Positions 44,393-53,223 of a stretch of DNA of 64,000 nucleotides are shown piece by piece. Every line of letters starts with the position of its first letter. Position 1 is the first letter of the stretch. Below the pieces are notes generated by a model that saw nothing but the letters and a program-made list of their open reading frames with translations, did no database searches and was not told where the DNA came from. Source of the stretch: JAVVXB01 sp036651815 (GTDB lineage Bacteria > Bacillota > Clostridia > Christensenellales > CAG-138); contig JAVVXB010000015.1 of the NCBI GenBank assembly GCA_036651815.1, forward strand, positions 1 to 64,000. Direction: 5' to 3'. The position numbers were made by a program, and so were the translations under genes.

Positions 44393-45538
44393 CTAACTAT
44401 TTGTTTGATTATAGTATGCGAGCAGCAAATCTACAGATTCGCCATAACTTTTAATGCCGCTTTCTTGCGCGTTATACTTTAAATAAGTATCATTTATACG
44501 GTCTGCTTGTTCGTTTATCTCGCCCTCATATTGATCCCAATAAGCATTATAAGCAGCAAGATCACGCCGCATTTGTTCACTGTATGTTGCATATACACAG
44601 CGAAAGCGTTCCGTGCTCTCATTATATAGCGCGTTGCCGGTAACGATGAGTGCCTGCATCAGACCAGAATAAATCACAGCGGCATCCGAACTGCTGAGGC
44701 AGGCTAGATGCGCAGTAAATTCCGCTTCATCTTCCGAAGCAATGCCAAGCTGATGCGCCATCTCATGGGCGGCAGCCTGCGCAAGCAATAGGTCTGGCTG
44801 GTGTACATTGATATTGGGTTCTGCAGTCAGACCGATATATATACCCGAGATCCCTGCCCAGGATAATCCTTCGGAAAGGAGGATGTACTTTGCCCGTGTC
44901 ACATGACCGGAAAAAACAGGATTTGTTTGAGCAAGCGTGGAAAATGCGATTGGCAAATGGTTAAGTATGGGTTGAGGTCCGTTGTTTAAATGATAGACAC
45001 CATCGTTATCCTCCGGTAAGGTTGCGCGGATTTTCTTGGCTTGGCTCGCAAACTTCAAAACCAACGCTTCCAGTTCATCTACCGACCGTGCAGTGACCGT
45101 CAGTCCCATGCGGGCAGCCAAAGGGGTGCGGAAATAGTTGAACCCCCAGCTGATATAAAAGAGATTCAGCAGCACGGCTGCCAATATAGCAAGGGATAAT
45201 ATCGCTGCAATGAAATCTGCAAAACAGATCTTGCGACTGATCCAACAAAAAAACTTTCGTAGTATCACCATTAGCGCATATATGATTAAGCCATAGATGA
45301 TCAGTTCTGCAAATGAGATTGGAATGATGGAGGTTATCATTGCGATAAAATTCTTGAGATACTGATAGAAGCCGGCTGAATAATGCTGCTCAATCCACTG
45401 TGACTGTCCCGCACAAATGCGCGGCCATAGAAAACCAAGCGGAATGAGCAATAACCAAGGCAACCGAACCCAAACCGCTTGCCAAGGATTGTGCCTGAGA
45501 CCTTTCAGGTTTCGTTTCATCGTTGTCTGTTTTTGCAT
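44393..45538 (-). CDS. DUF3810 membrane metallopeptidase-like protein
   Basis: A 381-residue protein of the DUF3810 family. Membrane helices lie near 27-43, 67-95 and 108-135. The putative zinc site HEMAHQLG near residue 259, with downstream EDEAEFTAHLAC, has the HExxH...E pattern of metallopeptidases. The extracellular part probably contains the active site. The substrate is unknown. No Shine-Dalgarno is visible at the first ATG, so the exact start is uncertain. Confidence 0.82.
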   Translation of the reverse strand: MQKQTTMKRNLKGLRHNPWQAVWVRLPWLLLIPLGFLWPRICAGQSQWIEQHYSAGFYQYLKNFIAMITSIIPISFAELIIYGLIIYALMVILRKFFCWISRKICFADFIAAILSLAILAAVLLNLFYISWGFNYFRTPLAARMGLTVTARSVDELEALVLKFASQAKKIRATLPEDNDGVYHLNNGPQPILNHLPIAFSTLAQTNPVFSGHVTRAKYILLSEGLSWAGISGIYIGLTAEPNINVHQPDLLLAQAAAHEMAHQLGIASEDEAEFTAHLACLSSSDAAVIYSGLMQALIVTGNALYNESTERFRCVYATYSEQMRRDLAAYNAYWDQYEGEINEQADRINDTYLKYNAQESGIKSYGESVDLLLAYYNQTNS

Positions 45539-45595
45539 AGATTATATTATAGCATGAAATGATGAATCGTGTTAAAATACGAATGGAGGTAATGC

Positions 45596-46402
45596 ATGGA
45601 AATTGGAATTTCGTCGGCCAGCTATTTTAATAAACTTCAAATTGAAGATGCAGTTCTGGATATTGGCGCGCATGGTGTCAAGTCATGCGAGCTATTTTTA
45701 AATACTTATTCGGAATATGAGGCAGAATTTATAGAATTGCTTGCAGAACGCATAAATCTGGCAGGACTGCGCGTGTTTTCGGTACACCCCATGAGCATGG
45801 AATTTGAACCTCAGTTGTTTTCGATTCATTCCCGTCAACGCAAGGATGCTTGGAAGCTGTACGAGCAGGTTCTTGCGGATGGAAAACGACTTGGAGCAAC
45901 TCATTATGTGATGCATGGTTTTGCAAACATGTCCGGTGCAGTCAAAAATGCTGGGTTAGAGCGCATTGGACCAATTTTTCTGGATCTTGCTGCGCTCGCC
46001 AGGAACTATAACATTCAGTTAACGCTTGAAAATGTGAGTTGGTGCGTGTTTCATCAACCGGAATTTGGCATTCGCTTGTTGGATCAGATCGGCACGGATA
46101 CACTCAAATTTACATTGGATGTGAAGCAGGCGCTGCGTTCGGGGTATTCACCGTTGGACTATATCAAGGCGGTTGGCAGCGAAATCGCCAATTTGCATCT
46201 GTGCGATGCGGAGGTGATTGACCGCTGCAATCATACGCTCAAAATGCCTGGATTTGGAACAATCGACTTCGCCGCTGTGCGGGATGCTCTGCATGCAAGC
46301 GACTATTCAGGTCCTGCGTTCATTGAAGTCTACAGCGATATGTATCAGGACACCTCAATGCTCTATGAAAGTCTGACCCGTATGCGCAAGGTCTTTGGTT
46401 AA
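45596..46402 (+). CDS. Sugar phosphate isomerase/epimerase (xylose isomerase-like TIM barrel)
   Basis: A 268-residue TIM-barrel protein of the AP endonuclease 2/xylose isomerase-like family. Candidate metal ligands are in VMHGFAN, LTLENVSWC (Glu), TLDVKQA (Asp), LHLCDAE (His/Asp) and FIEVYSD (Glu), in the order expected. Such enzymes isomerise or epimerise sugars or inositols, or act on DNA as endonuclease IV-like proteins; the specific substrate is not known. ATGGAGGTAATGC gives a good start. A terminator follows the gene. Confidence 0.8.
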   Translation: MEIGISSASYFNKLQIEDAVLDIGAHGVKSCELFLNTYSEYEAEFIELLAERINLAGLRVFSVHPMSMEFEPQLFSIHSRQRKDAWKLYEQVLADGKRLGATHYVMHGFANMSGAVKNAGLERIGPIFLDLAALARNYNIQLTLENVSWCVFHQPEFGIRLLDQIGTDTLKFTLDVKQALRSGYSPLDYIKAVGSEIANLHLCDAEVIDRCNHTLKMPGFGTIDFAAVRDALHASDYSGPAFIEVYSDMYQDTSMLYESLTRMRKVFG

Positions 46403-46451
46403 TGAAACTTTATTCGGCTTATCCTGTTGCCAGTTTATTGATTTGGATCAA

Positions 46452-46486
46452 CAAAAATCTCCGGATTGCTCCGGAGATTTTTGTTT
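46452..46486 (+). terminator. Terminator after the TIM-barrel gene
   Basis: CAAAAATCTCCGG (46452-46464) pairs perfectly with CCGGAGATTTTTG (46471-46483), loop ATTGCT, and a T-rich tail follows. Confidence 0.85.
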
Positions 46487-46750
46487 GGGATGGGAGGTAA
46501 TATTGGGGGTCTGATTGTCTTTATCCTTGCTCTATTGATAAATTAACGCATCCTTGTGTTTTGACAATGGATAGAAAGTGAACTTCCTGTAACATGCGGC
46601 ATGCGAAAAAACAGATGTTTTACCGCTACTTAAAAACCCGGAAATTTCACGGGATCTTTGCAAATTATCTGTAGCTACAAGCGCTTTAGCTATGGTATAT
46701 TAATGATAGGCAAAGTCAATTCAATTTTTGCCGAAGAAGGAGTGAATACC
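46487..46750. other. Region upstream of hpf
   Basis: I see no gene. TGGTATATT at 46693-46701 is an extended -10-like element about 50 bases before hpf, but no -35 box is convincing. Confidence 0.35.
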
Positions 46751-47290
46751 ATGCGCATTTCGATTGCAGGAAAAAATCTGGAGATCTCCGACTATTTGCG
46801 CGACCTCGTGGAGAAGAAGGTAGGAAAACTCGAACGGTATTTTCCACAGGACACCGAAGTTTTGGTAACACTGTCTGTGGAAAAGAGCCGCCACATTGTC
46901 GAAGTGACAATTCCTTATGACGGCGGCGTCATTAGAGGCGAAGAAGTAACAGGCGATATGTATGCTTCTATTGACAACGTACTCGATAAGCTGGAGAAAC
47001 AGATCATCCGTCATCGTACCAGGTTGGAAAAAGCGCTACGCAGTGGTGCTTTCAAATATGACGAACCAGTTTTTTCCGGTTCCTACGAGGAGATTGAGGA
47101 GAATGCTGGTCCAAGCATCGTTCGCGTCAAGCGTTTCAATATTAAACCCATGAGCGAGGAGGAAGCTATGCTCCAAATCGAAATGATCGGGCATTCGTTC
47201 TACGTGTTCATGAATTCTGAAACCAATCTGATGAATGTCATCTATAAACGTAAGGACGGAAACTATGGCTTGATCGAGCCGGAAGTATAA
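46751..47290 (+). CDS. hpf: Ribosome hibernation promoting factor, long form
   Basis: A 179-residue long HPF. The N-terminal ~100 residues are the ribosome-binding beta-alpha-beta domain (RISIAGKNLEISDYLRDLVEKK ... HIVEVTIPY). A linker follows, then the C-terminal dimerisation domain (~120-178: IVRVKRFNIKPMSEEEAMLQ). It makes 100S ribosome dimers in stationary phase. AAGGAGTG precedes the ATG at 46751; the track frame extends further upstream without homology. Confidence 0.95.
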   Translation: MRISIAGKNLEISDYLRDLVEKKVGKLERYFPQDTEVLVTLSVEKSRHIVEVTIPYDGGVIRGEEVTGDMYASIDNVLDKLEKQIIRHRTRLEKALRSGAFKYDEPVFSGSYEEIEENAGPSIVRVKRFNIKPMSEEEAMLQIEMIGHSFYVFMNSETNLMNVIYKRKDGNYGLIEPEV

Positions 47291-47310
47291 TTGAGTCTTT
47301 CATTACATTA

Positions 47311-47343
47311 CAGGTGACAGAGTAATCTGTCACCTGATTTTTA
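47311..47343 (+). terminator. hpf terminator
   Basis: CAGGTGACAGA (47311-47321) pairs perfectly with TCTGTCACCTG (47326-47336), loop GTAA, followed by ATTTTTA. Confidence 0.9.
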
Positions 47344-47432
47344 CATAACGAGACGTGCGAATTTTGATACCGCAAATTAAAGTGCTGAATGCAGGTAGGA
47401 ATCAGTGCTTTAAAATATATAGCGATCATTAA

Positions 47433-47462
47433 TTGACTTTTTTAGTTTATTAGTGCTATTCT
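47433..47462 (+). promoter_or_regulatory. Possible promoter of the selenium operon
   Basis: TTGACT (47433-47438), an 18-base spacer and TATTCT (47457-47462), preceded by TGC, lie about 28 bases upstream of yqeC. Confidence 0.45.
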
Positions 47463-47489
47463 CAATACAGAACAACGCTTGGAGTGGAT

Positions 47490-48221
47490 ATGCAGTTACA
47501 AATACCAAAAACGGAATTGCTTGCGTCTCTGCTACAGATTTCATGTGGCATAACCTGCATCGTCGGCGGCGGCGGTAAAACCTCATTGATGTTGCATCTT
47601 GCACAAACTTTGCAACATCACGGCACGGTGATCGTTACTACAACGACGCATATCTGGCCTCCGGAGGGCATGATGGTTTTACAGGAACCAACGACGAAGG
47701 AAGCCGTTCAACTGGGACTCAGACAACAGCATATGCTCTGCGTTGGTATGCGCTGCGCAGATGGGAAGCTGGCCATGAGCGCTATTCAGCCCGAAGTGTT
47801 AGCATCGCTTGCAGATTATGTGCTGATCGAAGCCGATGGCGCGAAGCGGTTGCCGCTCAAAGCACCTGACGCCCATGAACCGGTCATCCCTGACTGCACA
47901 AAGCTTGTGATTGCTGTTGCCGGGCTGGATGGTGTTGGCAAATCAATTGCTGAAACGGCATTTCGAGCCGAACAGTATGCGAAACTCATTGGTATAGAGA
48001 ATCTTGCTCATTGTATTGCTCCGGCGGATGTGGCAAGCGTGCTCATGAATAATAACGGCCAGAGGAAATTCGTCACAAACCAGATGCGCTATGCAATTGT
48101 CCTCAACAAAGCTGACGATGCGCAACGGATTGAAACCGCGCGGCAGATTGCAGCTTTAATTGAACCAAATGTTGCGTATACAGTAGTTGCCACCTGTTTA
48201 AAGGAGAAGTATAAATGTTGA
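47490..48221 (+). CDS. yqeC: Selenium-dependent hydroxylase accessory protein YqeC
   Basis: A 243-residue P-loop protein. CIVGGGGKTSLMLHLA near residue 22 is the nucleotide-binding loop, followed by VIVTTTTHIWPPE. YVLIEADGAKRLPLKAPDAHEPVIP near 110 is the YqeC signature. YqeC is found with selD and yqeB in genomes that use a labile selenium cofactor in molybdenum hydroxylases such as xanthine dehydrogenase; its exact role is unproven. The ATG at 47490 follows TTGGAG. It overlaps yqeB. Confidence 0.9.
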   Translation: MQLQIPKTELLASLLQISCGITCIVGGGGKTSLMLHLAQTLQHHGTVIVTTTTHIWPPEGMMVLQEPTTKEAVQLGLRQQHMLCVGMRCADGKLAMSAIQPEVLASLADYVLIEADGAKRLPLKAPDAHEPVIPDCTKLVIAVAGLDGVGKSIAETAFRAEQYAKLIGIENLAHCIAPADVASVLMNNNGQRKFVTNQMRYAIVLNKADDAQRIETARQIAALIEPNVAYTVVATCLKEKYKC

Positions 48222-49018
48222 TAGGTATTCGTGGAGCGGGAGATATTGCAACTGGGGTTGCATACCGGTTGCATTCGTGTGGATTTGATATCGTTATGAC
48301 GGATTTGCCGCAGCCAACATCCATACGGCGTAGCATTTGCTTTTCGGAAGCAATTTTACACGGCGAAGCGATGGTAGAAGGCGTTAAGGGCGTATTTGCT
48401 TGTAATGCGAACAAGGTGAGAGACATTCTCAGTGCAGGCAATGTTGCCATATTGGCTGACGCCAAGGGCGCGTGTGTTGGCGCGCTCAAACCGGATGTAT
48501 TGGTGGATGCAATATTAGCCAAGCACAATGTAGGCACAAGGATCACAGACGCGCCAGCGGTTGTGGGCGTCGGCCCGGGATTTACGGCTGGAGTAGATTG
48601 CCATGCCGTTGTGGAAACCATGCGTGGTCATACACTTGGGCGTGTGTATTACGAGGGCAGTGCGCTGGAAAACACGGGTGTTCCAGGCAGCATTGGCGGA
48701 TTTACGCTGGAAAGAATCCTGCGTGCGCCATGCGATGGTATTTTTCAAGGCACACATCAAATTGGCGATTCCATTTTGGCTGGCGAAATCTGTGGCTATG
48801 TTGACGGCCAACCCATGGAATCTGCTATTCGAGGCACGCTACGTGGCATTCTGCCAGATGGAATTTCCGTACATGCAGGTATGAAGAGCGGGGATGTGGA
48901 CCCCCGCTGCGAACTATCTCATTGCTATACGGTATCCGACAAAGCGCTCGCCGTAGGCGGAGGCGTGCTGGAAGCTATTTTACATCTAATGAGGGAGCAC
49001 CCGAAATATGGAGAATGA
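48215..49018 (+). CDS. yqeB: Selenium-dependent molybdenum hydroxylase system protein YqeB (EF2563 family)
   Basis: A 267-residue protein that begins with a dinucleotide-binding-like IGIRGAGDIATGVAYRL, followed by DLPQPTSIRRSICFSEAI, the EF2563/YqeB signature. It belongs to the gene set tied to the selenium-bearing molybdenum hydroxylases. The molecular function is not known. It overlaps yqeC by seven bases and selD by eleven bases, so translation of the three genes is linked. Confidence 0.9.
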   Translation: MLIGIRGAGDIATGVAYRLHSCGFDIVMTDLPQPTSIRRSICFSEAILHGEAMVEGVKGVFACNANKVRDILSAGNVAILADAKGACVGALKPDVLVDAILAKHNVGTRITDAPAVVGVGPGFTAGVDCHAVVETMRGHTLGRVYYEGSALENTGVPGSIGGFTLERILRAPCDGIFQGTHQIGDSILAGEICGYVDGQPMESAIRGTLRGILPDGISVHAGMKSGDVDPRCELSHCYTVSDKALAVGGGVLEAILHLMREHPKYGE

Positions 49019-50042
49019 AATTAAGCTGACAAAACTCAGCAAATGTGCTGGCTGTGGCGCGAAGGTCGGCGCTGGGACATTGACCAAACTGCTTGGGGAC
49101 CTGCCTACGCATGCCGATCCAAATCTTTTGGTCGGCTTTGATCGTTCAGACGATGCGGCGGTATATCGGCTCAACGCAGATCTGGCAATTGTGCAGACAA
49201 TTGACTTTTTCCCGCCCATTGTTGACGATCCATTCCTGTTTGGACAGATTGCCGCAACCAATGCGCTTTCGGATATATACGCCATGGGCGGTGAACCGAA
49301 GCTTGCGCTCAACATGCTCTGCGTACCACAGTCTATGCCGCAGGAAACGGTGCAGCAAATTTTGGCAGGTGGCTATGATAAGGTCTACGAAGCAAACGCA
49401 ATCATTGTTGGCGGCCACAGTATCTTTGATGAAGTGCCTAAATATGGGCTGTCAGTTACAGGGTTGGTACATCCGGATAAGGTACTCAAAAATTGTGGCG
49501 CGCGCCCCGGTGATGTACTGATCTTGACTAAGCCGCTGGGAATCGGTATCTTGACAACTGCCCGCAAGGCAGACATGCTTGATCAAGCTTGTTGCGACCG
49601 GATTAATCAACTGATGGCTACGCTCAACAAATCCGCCCGCGACTGTATGATTAAATACCGAGTACACGCGTGTACGGACGTTACAGGATTTGGTCTTATG
49701 GGACACCTTTCGGAAATGCTGGTTGGATCGCAAGTGTCCGCCTGTTTGAAAACTGCAGAGATTGATATCCTGCCGGAGGCGCTGGAAATGGCGCGCATCG
49801 GTATTATCCCAGAAGGGATGTACCGCAATCGAGCCTTTGCGGAAGCCTATGTGAACGCAGGTGCTGTTTCGTTGGAAATTCAGGATGTACTGTATGACCC
49901 ACAAACTTCAGGCGGATTACTAATTGCTGTGGATGCGGAGGATGCGCCGGCACTCTTGCGAGAGTTATCTGGCTGTGTGCCAAGCGCACAACGAATTGGA
50001 ACCATTATGAATCTGGATGAGAAACATATCCATCTCGTATAG
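49008..50042 (+). CDS. selD: Selenide, water dikinase (selenophosphate synthase)
   Basis: A 344-residue SelD. The active-site region KCAGCGAKVGAG puts Cys13, Cys16 and Lys19 in the N-terminus; the catalytic residue here is Cys rather than selenocysteine. GFDRSDDAAVY and TDVTGFGLMGHLSEML are the conserved ATP/Mg segments. It makes selenophosphate from selenide and ATP. Selenophosphate can serve selenocysteine, selenouridine or the labile selenium cofactor; the neighbouring genes point to the last. An A/G-rich GAGGGAGC site precedes the start. Confidence 0.95.
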   Translation: MENEIKLTKLSKCAGCGAKVGAGTLTKLLGDLPTHADPNLLVGFDRSDDAAVYRLNADLAIVQTIDFFPPIVDDPFLFGQIAATNALSDIYAMGGEPKLALNMLCVPQSMPQETVQQILAGGYDKVYEANAIIVGGHSIFDEVPKYGLSVTGLVHPDKVLKNCGARPGDVLILTKPLGIGILTTARKADMLDQACCDRINQLMATLNKSARDCMIKYRVHACTDVTGFGLMGHLSEMLVGSQVSACLKTAEIDILPEALEMARIGIIPEGMYRNRAFAEAYVNAGAVSLEIQDVLYDPQTSGGLLIAVDAEDAPALLRELSGCVPSAQRIGTIMNLDEKHIHLV

Positions 50043-50066
50043 AACATAAATAGTGTACATAACAAA

Positions 50067-50096
50067 CAACACCTGCTGCTTTCAAGCGGGTGTTGT
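50067..50096 (+). terminator. selD terminator
   Basis: CAACACCTGC (50067-50076) pairs with GCGGGTGTTG (50086-50095), with one T-G pair. The tail TTGAATAT is only weakly T-rich. Confidence 0.65.
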
Positions 50097-50164
50097 TGAA
50101 TATCGATATTATCTTGAAAAGGAATCTACCACAGCATTGCTTCATAAAAAAATCAGGCGATTGG

Positions 50165-51340
50165 TTATTTTATTATCTGATGCAACGCATGCAGCACAGT
50201 ATCAACTTCATCCATCGTATTTCCATATCCAAAAGAAAACCGAACCGTGCCCTGCGGGAACGTGCCAAGGCATTTGTGCGCGTTCGGCGCGCAGTGGAGT
50301 CCGCAGCGTGTTAGAACGTTTGCTTCACATTCCAATTGATCGGCCACATCTGCGTTGTCCATAGGGGTGAAGTCGCAGGAAACAACGCCAACACGCTGCG
50401 ATGCTGTAGGAAGCCCACAGATGCGTATGCAGGATAACTCATGTAAACCATCAAGAAACCGTGTCGTCAGTGCTATTTCCTGCTTTTGCAAGGTTTCCAC
50501 ACTGGTTTTCAGGACAAAGGATAGAGCGGCATGCAAACCATAGATGCCGGGTAGGTTGAGTGTTCCGGATTCAAAACGATCCGGCATATAATCGGGCTGC
50601 ACTTCGCTGTCTGATGCACTGCCAGTACCACCGGTAATCAATGGCGTGAGCTGTTTTGCAAAATCTGTGCGGAGCAATAAAGCACCAATGCCGGAAGGCC
50701 CAAGCAGCCCTTTGTGCCCTGGTACCGCTAGCGCGGATGCGCCAAACGTACGAAAGGAAACGGGATAATGCCCTGCAGTCTGCGCGGCATCAACCATCAG
50801 TGGGACACCATGCGCCTGGCAGATAACGCCGATCTGTTCCATGGGCAACAACGTGCCAGATACGTTGGAAGCGTGGGTAAAGATACATAACCGTGTATTG
50901 GCGCGAAACATATGCGAAAAAGCGTACAGATCTAAGCTGCCGGCTTGGTCGCAGGGGACGCGGTCAAAGGTTACGCCTGCATCCAATAGCTGGGACAGCG
51001 GACGCATGACGGAGTTGTGTTCCAACGAACTGACGAGTACATGATCGCCGGATCTAAGGAACCCTTTGATGACCATATTCAATGATACGGTCTGTCCCGG
51101 GGTGAAAATAACATGTGTAACGTCGTTAAAGTCCAATAGCTTACACAACTGCTCACGCGTTTCCAATGCAACCATGGCGGCGCTGGTAGAGGTTGCATAG
51201 GTAGACCGGTTAATATTGACACCAATTTCTTCCACATAAGTACGCATGGATTCACCGACTCCGGGTGCTTTTGGAAAAGAAGTTGCCGCGTGATCTACAT
51301 AGATAGTGTTACTCAACAATTCCGTTATCCTCACTTGCAT
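50165..51340 (-). CDS. Class V aminotransferase / cysteine desulfurase family protein
   Basis: A 391-residue PLP enzyme. NTIYVDHAATSFPKAP starts the fold, VDAAQTAGHYPV near residue 198 carries the PLP-interacting Asp, and VPGHKGLLGPSGIGALL near 222 carries the PLP lysine. RCGLHCAPNAHKCLGT near 360 places a Cys where cysteine desulfurases have it. It likely releases sulfur or selenium from (seleno)cysteine and feeds the selenium pathway. It is on the opposite strand between selD and yedE. A TTG at codon 8, after AGGATAACGGA, is an alternative start. Confidence 0.85.
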   Translation of the reverse strand: MQVRITELLSNTIYVDHAATSFPKAPGVGESMRTYVEEIGVNINRSTYATSTSAAMVALETREQLCKLLDFNDVTHVIFTPGQTVSLNMVIKGFLRSGDHVLVSSLEHNSVMRPLSQLLDAGVTFDRVPCDQAGSLDLYAFSHMFRANTRLCIFTHASNVSGTLLPMEQIGVICQAHGVPLMVDAAQTAGHYPVSFRTFGASALAVPGHKGLLGPSGIGALLLRTDFAKQLTPLITGGTGSASDSEVQPDYMPDRFESGTLNLPGIYGLHAALSFVLKTSVETLQKQEIALTTRFLDGLHELSCIRICGLPTASQRVGVVSCDFTPMDNADVADQLECEANVLTRCGLHCAPNAHKCLGTFPQGTVRFSFGYGNTMDEVDTVLHALHQIIK

Positions 51341-51419
51341 ACAACGATACTATATGTTACAGTATATATGCAACCCAATCGGGAAGCAATCTATTTTAAA
51401 TGGATAAAAAAGGAGCACT

Positions 51420-52475
51420 ATGCACAAAAAAAACAGGTTGATTGTGATCACAGGCGTGGCGATTGGTGCAATTTCAATTGTGCTAACGGCGCTCGGAAAT
51501 CCTGGCAACATGGGCTTTTGTATCGCGTGTTTTTTGCGGGATATTTCCGGCGCGTGCAAACTGCATTCCGCTTCTGCGGTGCAAGCGATACGACCTGAGG
51601 TGATTGGGTTGGTGCTTGGATCGCTTCTTGCCGCAATTTTTTCAAAGGAATTCAAGCCGCGTGGTGGATCATCACCAATGACACGGTTTCTTATCTCGGT
51701 ATTTGTGATGATTGGCGCGCTTATGTTCCTAGGCTGTCCACTGCGCATGATGCTTCGCATTGGCGGTGGAGATCTGAATGCAATTATTGGTCTCGTTGGT
51801 TTCGTGGCAGGAATCTTTGTGGGAACGTTGTGGTTAAAGGGCGGATTTTCGCTCAAGCGTGCCTATCCGCAGAGCCTAACTGAGGGAAGTATATTTCCAG
51901 CACTGATGATTGCGCTGATGGGGCTGTCACTTGTGTTCCCGATGCTGTTTGCCGCAACAGAGGTGGGCGGCGGGCCGGGTGCGTTGCGTGCGCCAATTAT
52001 TGTGGCGCTTGTTGCCGGTCTGATCGTTGGCGCACTATGCCAGCGTACGCGCTTTTGCACAGTGGCAGCGAGCCGAGATGCGATGCTGTTTCGGGATTTC
52101 ACAATGATGTGGGGATTTCTTGCAGTAATTGCAACCTGTATCGTAGGCAATCTCTTTGTTTCAAAGTTTAATTTATCGTTTGCCAATCAACCAATCGCGC
52201 ATACTGATGGATTGTGGAACTTTCTTGGCATGGCCTTGGTGGGGTGGGGGAGCGTGCTGCTCGGCGGTTGTCCACTTCGGCAACTGATTTTGGCCGGAGA
52301 AGGCAACTCTGATTCTGGCGTGACCGTAACGGGTTATATCGTTGGTGCGGCAATCTGCCATAATTTTTCACTGGCCTCGTCCGGTAAGGGCCCAACGATA
52401 AATGGGATGATTGCCGTCGTCATTGGCTTTGTTGTGCTGACTGTGATTGGTATATTGAATAGAGAAAGGGCTTAA
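51420..52475 (+). CDS. yedE: YedE-family selenium/sulfur transporter
   Basis: A 351-residue membrane protein made of two related halves. Each half has a conserved GCPLR motif: FLGCPLRMMLRIGGGDLN near residue 103 and GGCPLRQLILAGEGNSD near 283. About ten membrane helices are expected. Members near selD and yqeB are annotated as putative selenium transporters, from genome context; related YeeE proteins take up thiosulfate. AAAGGAG precedes the ATG. The tusA-like gene follows after 8 bases. Confidence 0.92.
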   Translation: MHKKNRLIVITGVAIGAISIVLTALGNPGNMGFCIACFLRDISGACKLHSASAVQAIRPEVIGLVLGSLLAAIFSKEFKPRGGSSPMTRFLISVFVMIGALMFLGCPLRMMLRIGGGDLNAIIGLVGFVAGIFVGTLWLKGGFSLKRAYPQSLTEGSIFPALMIALMGLSLVFPMLFAATEVGGGPGALRAPIIVALVAGLIVGALCQRTRFCTVAASRDAMLFRDFTMMWGFLAVIATCIVGNLFVSKFNLSFANQPIAHTDGLWNFLGMALVGWGSVLLGGCPLRQLILAGEGNSDSGVTVTGYIVGAAICHNFSLASSGKGPTINGMIAVVIGFVVLTVIGILNRERA

Positions 52476-52483
52476 AGGATAGG

Positions 52484-52690
52484 ATGAAACAGATTGATGC
52501 CAGAGGACTCTCGTGTCCTGAACCTGTTGTACTGGTACAAAAAGGTGTACAGGAAAGCCCGGAGGGGTTCATGGTACTTGTTGACGCGATGGTCTGTGTG
52601 GAGAACATTAAACGCTTTGCTTTCGCACGAGGCTATCAGTTGGATGTGACGGAAAACGGCGGAGAATATACATTAGTACTCAAAAAATGA
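52484..52690 (+). CDS. TusA-like sulfur/selenium carrier (YedF N-domain type)
   Basis: A 68-residue protein with the TusA fold; DARGLSCPEPVVLVQKG contains the CPxP motif whose Cys15-like residue carries a persulfide or perselenide. In many genomes this domain forms the N-terminal part of the ~200-residue YedF, with a second DsrE-like domain. Here only the TusA part is present, and a separate DUF3343 gene begins in its last codon. It probably shuttles selenium from the desulfurase to SelD or the cofactor machinery; that is inference. Confidence 0.85.
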   Translation: MKQIDARGLSCPEPVVLVQKGVQESPEGFMVLVDAMVCVENIKRFAFARGYQLDVTENGGEYTLVLKK

Positions 52691-52929
52691 CGAACTATAT
52701 TGCAACCTTTCATACACATCTATCCGCCATGCGCACACAACGCGCATTGGCTGCGGATGGCGTTGTGGCGAGACTCGCACCTGTGCCGCGCAAACTTTCT
52801 GCAAGCTGCGGTACCTGTGTACGGTATAGTGCCGATGATCCGCATTGTTCATGTCTGGACGCAGATTATGAAAAACTAGTCGAATTGCTTGACGAAAGCA
52901 CGTATACACTGCTTTCTGAAAATATCTGA
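52687..52929 (+). CDS. DUF3343 putative Se/S carrier-like protein
   Basis: An 80-residue protein of the DUF3343 family. SCGTCVRYSADDPHCSC has four Cys, the first two in a CxxC. The family is linked by context to selenium and sulfur transfer in YedE/YedF loci. The start overlaps the preceding stop as ATGA. It ends the selenium cluster. Function is by association only. Confidence 0.8.
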   Translation: MTNYIATFHTHLSAMRTQRALAADGVVARLAPVPRKLSASCGTCVRYSADDPHCSCLDADYEKLVELLDESTYTLLSENI

Positions 52930-53223
52930 TCGTGTTAGCGTTAGCATTTTTTCAAATGGTTCAGTGCTTCCTCAAAGCAGGACATTGAATGCTCATATTA
53001 TAATGGCAAGTGCCTAATGAACACCTGTAGGAAATAGATTCATTCTATCTGGCGGTCAGACTTCGTTAATACGCATATGCTTGGAAATCAAATCGGAATA
53101 ATGGTATAATAAGCAAAGCAAATTCACTTGTTTTTGAAAGTTGCTCCAAAGGAATCTTTAGTTTCCCAACTAACTGATCTATAATAGCGAATGATTTTAT
53201 AATTCATGTGGAGGTGAGTCTGG
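52930..53223. other. Region between selenium cluster and WYL gene
   Basis: No gene is seen. It holds the promoter at 53081-53110; no clear terminator for the selenium cluster is visible. Confidence 0.4.
53081..53110 (+). promoter_or_regulatory. Promoter of the WYL regulator
   Basis: TTGGAA (53081-53086), an 18-base spacer ending in TGG, and TATAAT (53105-53110) form an extended -10 sigma-A promoter. Confidence 0.65.
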
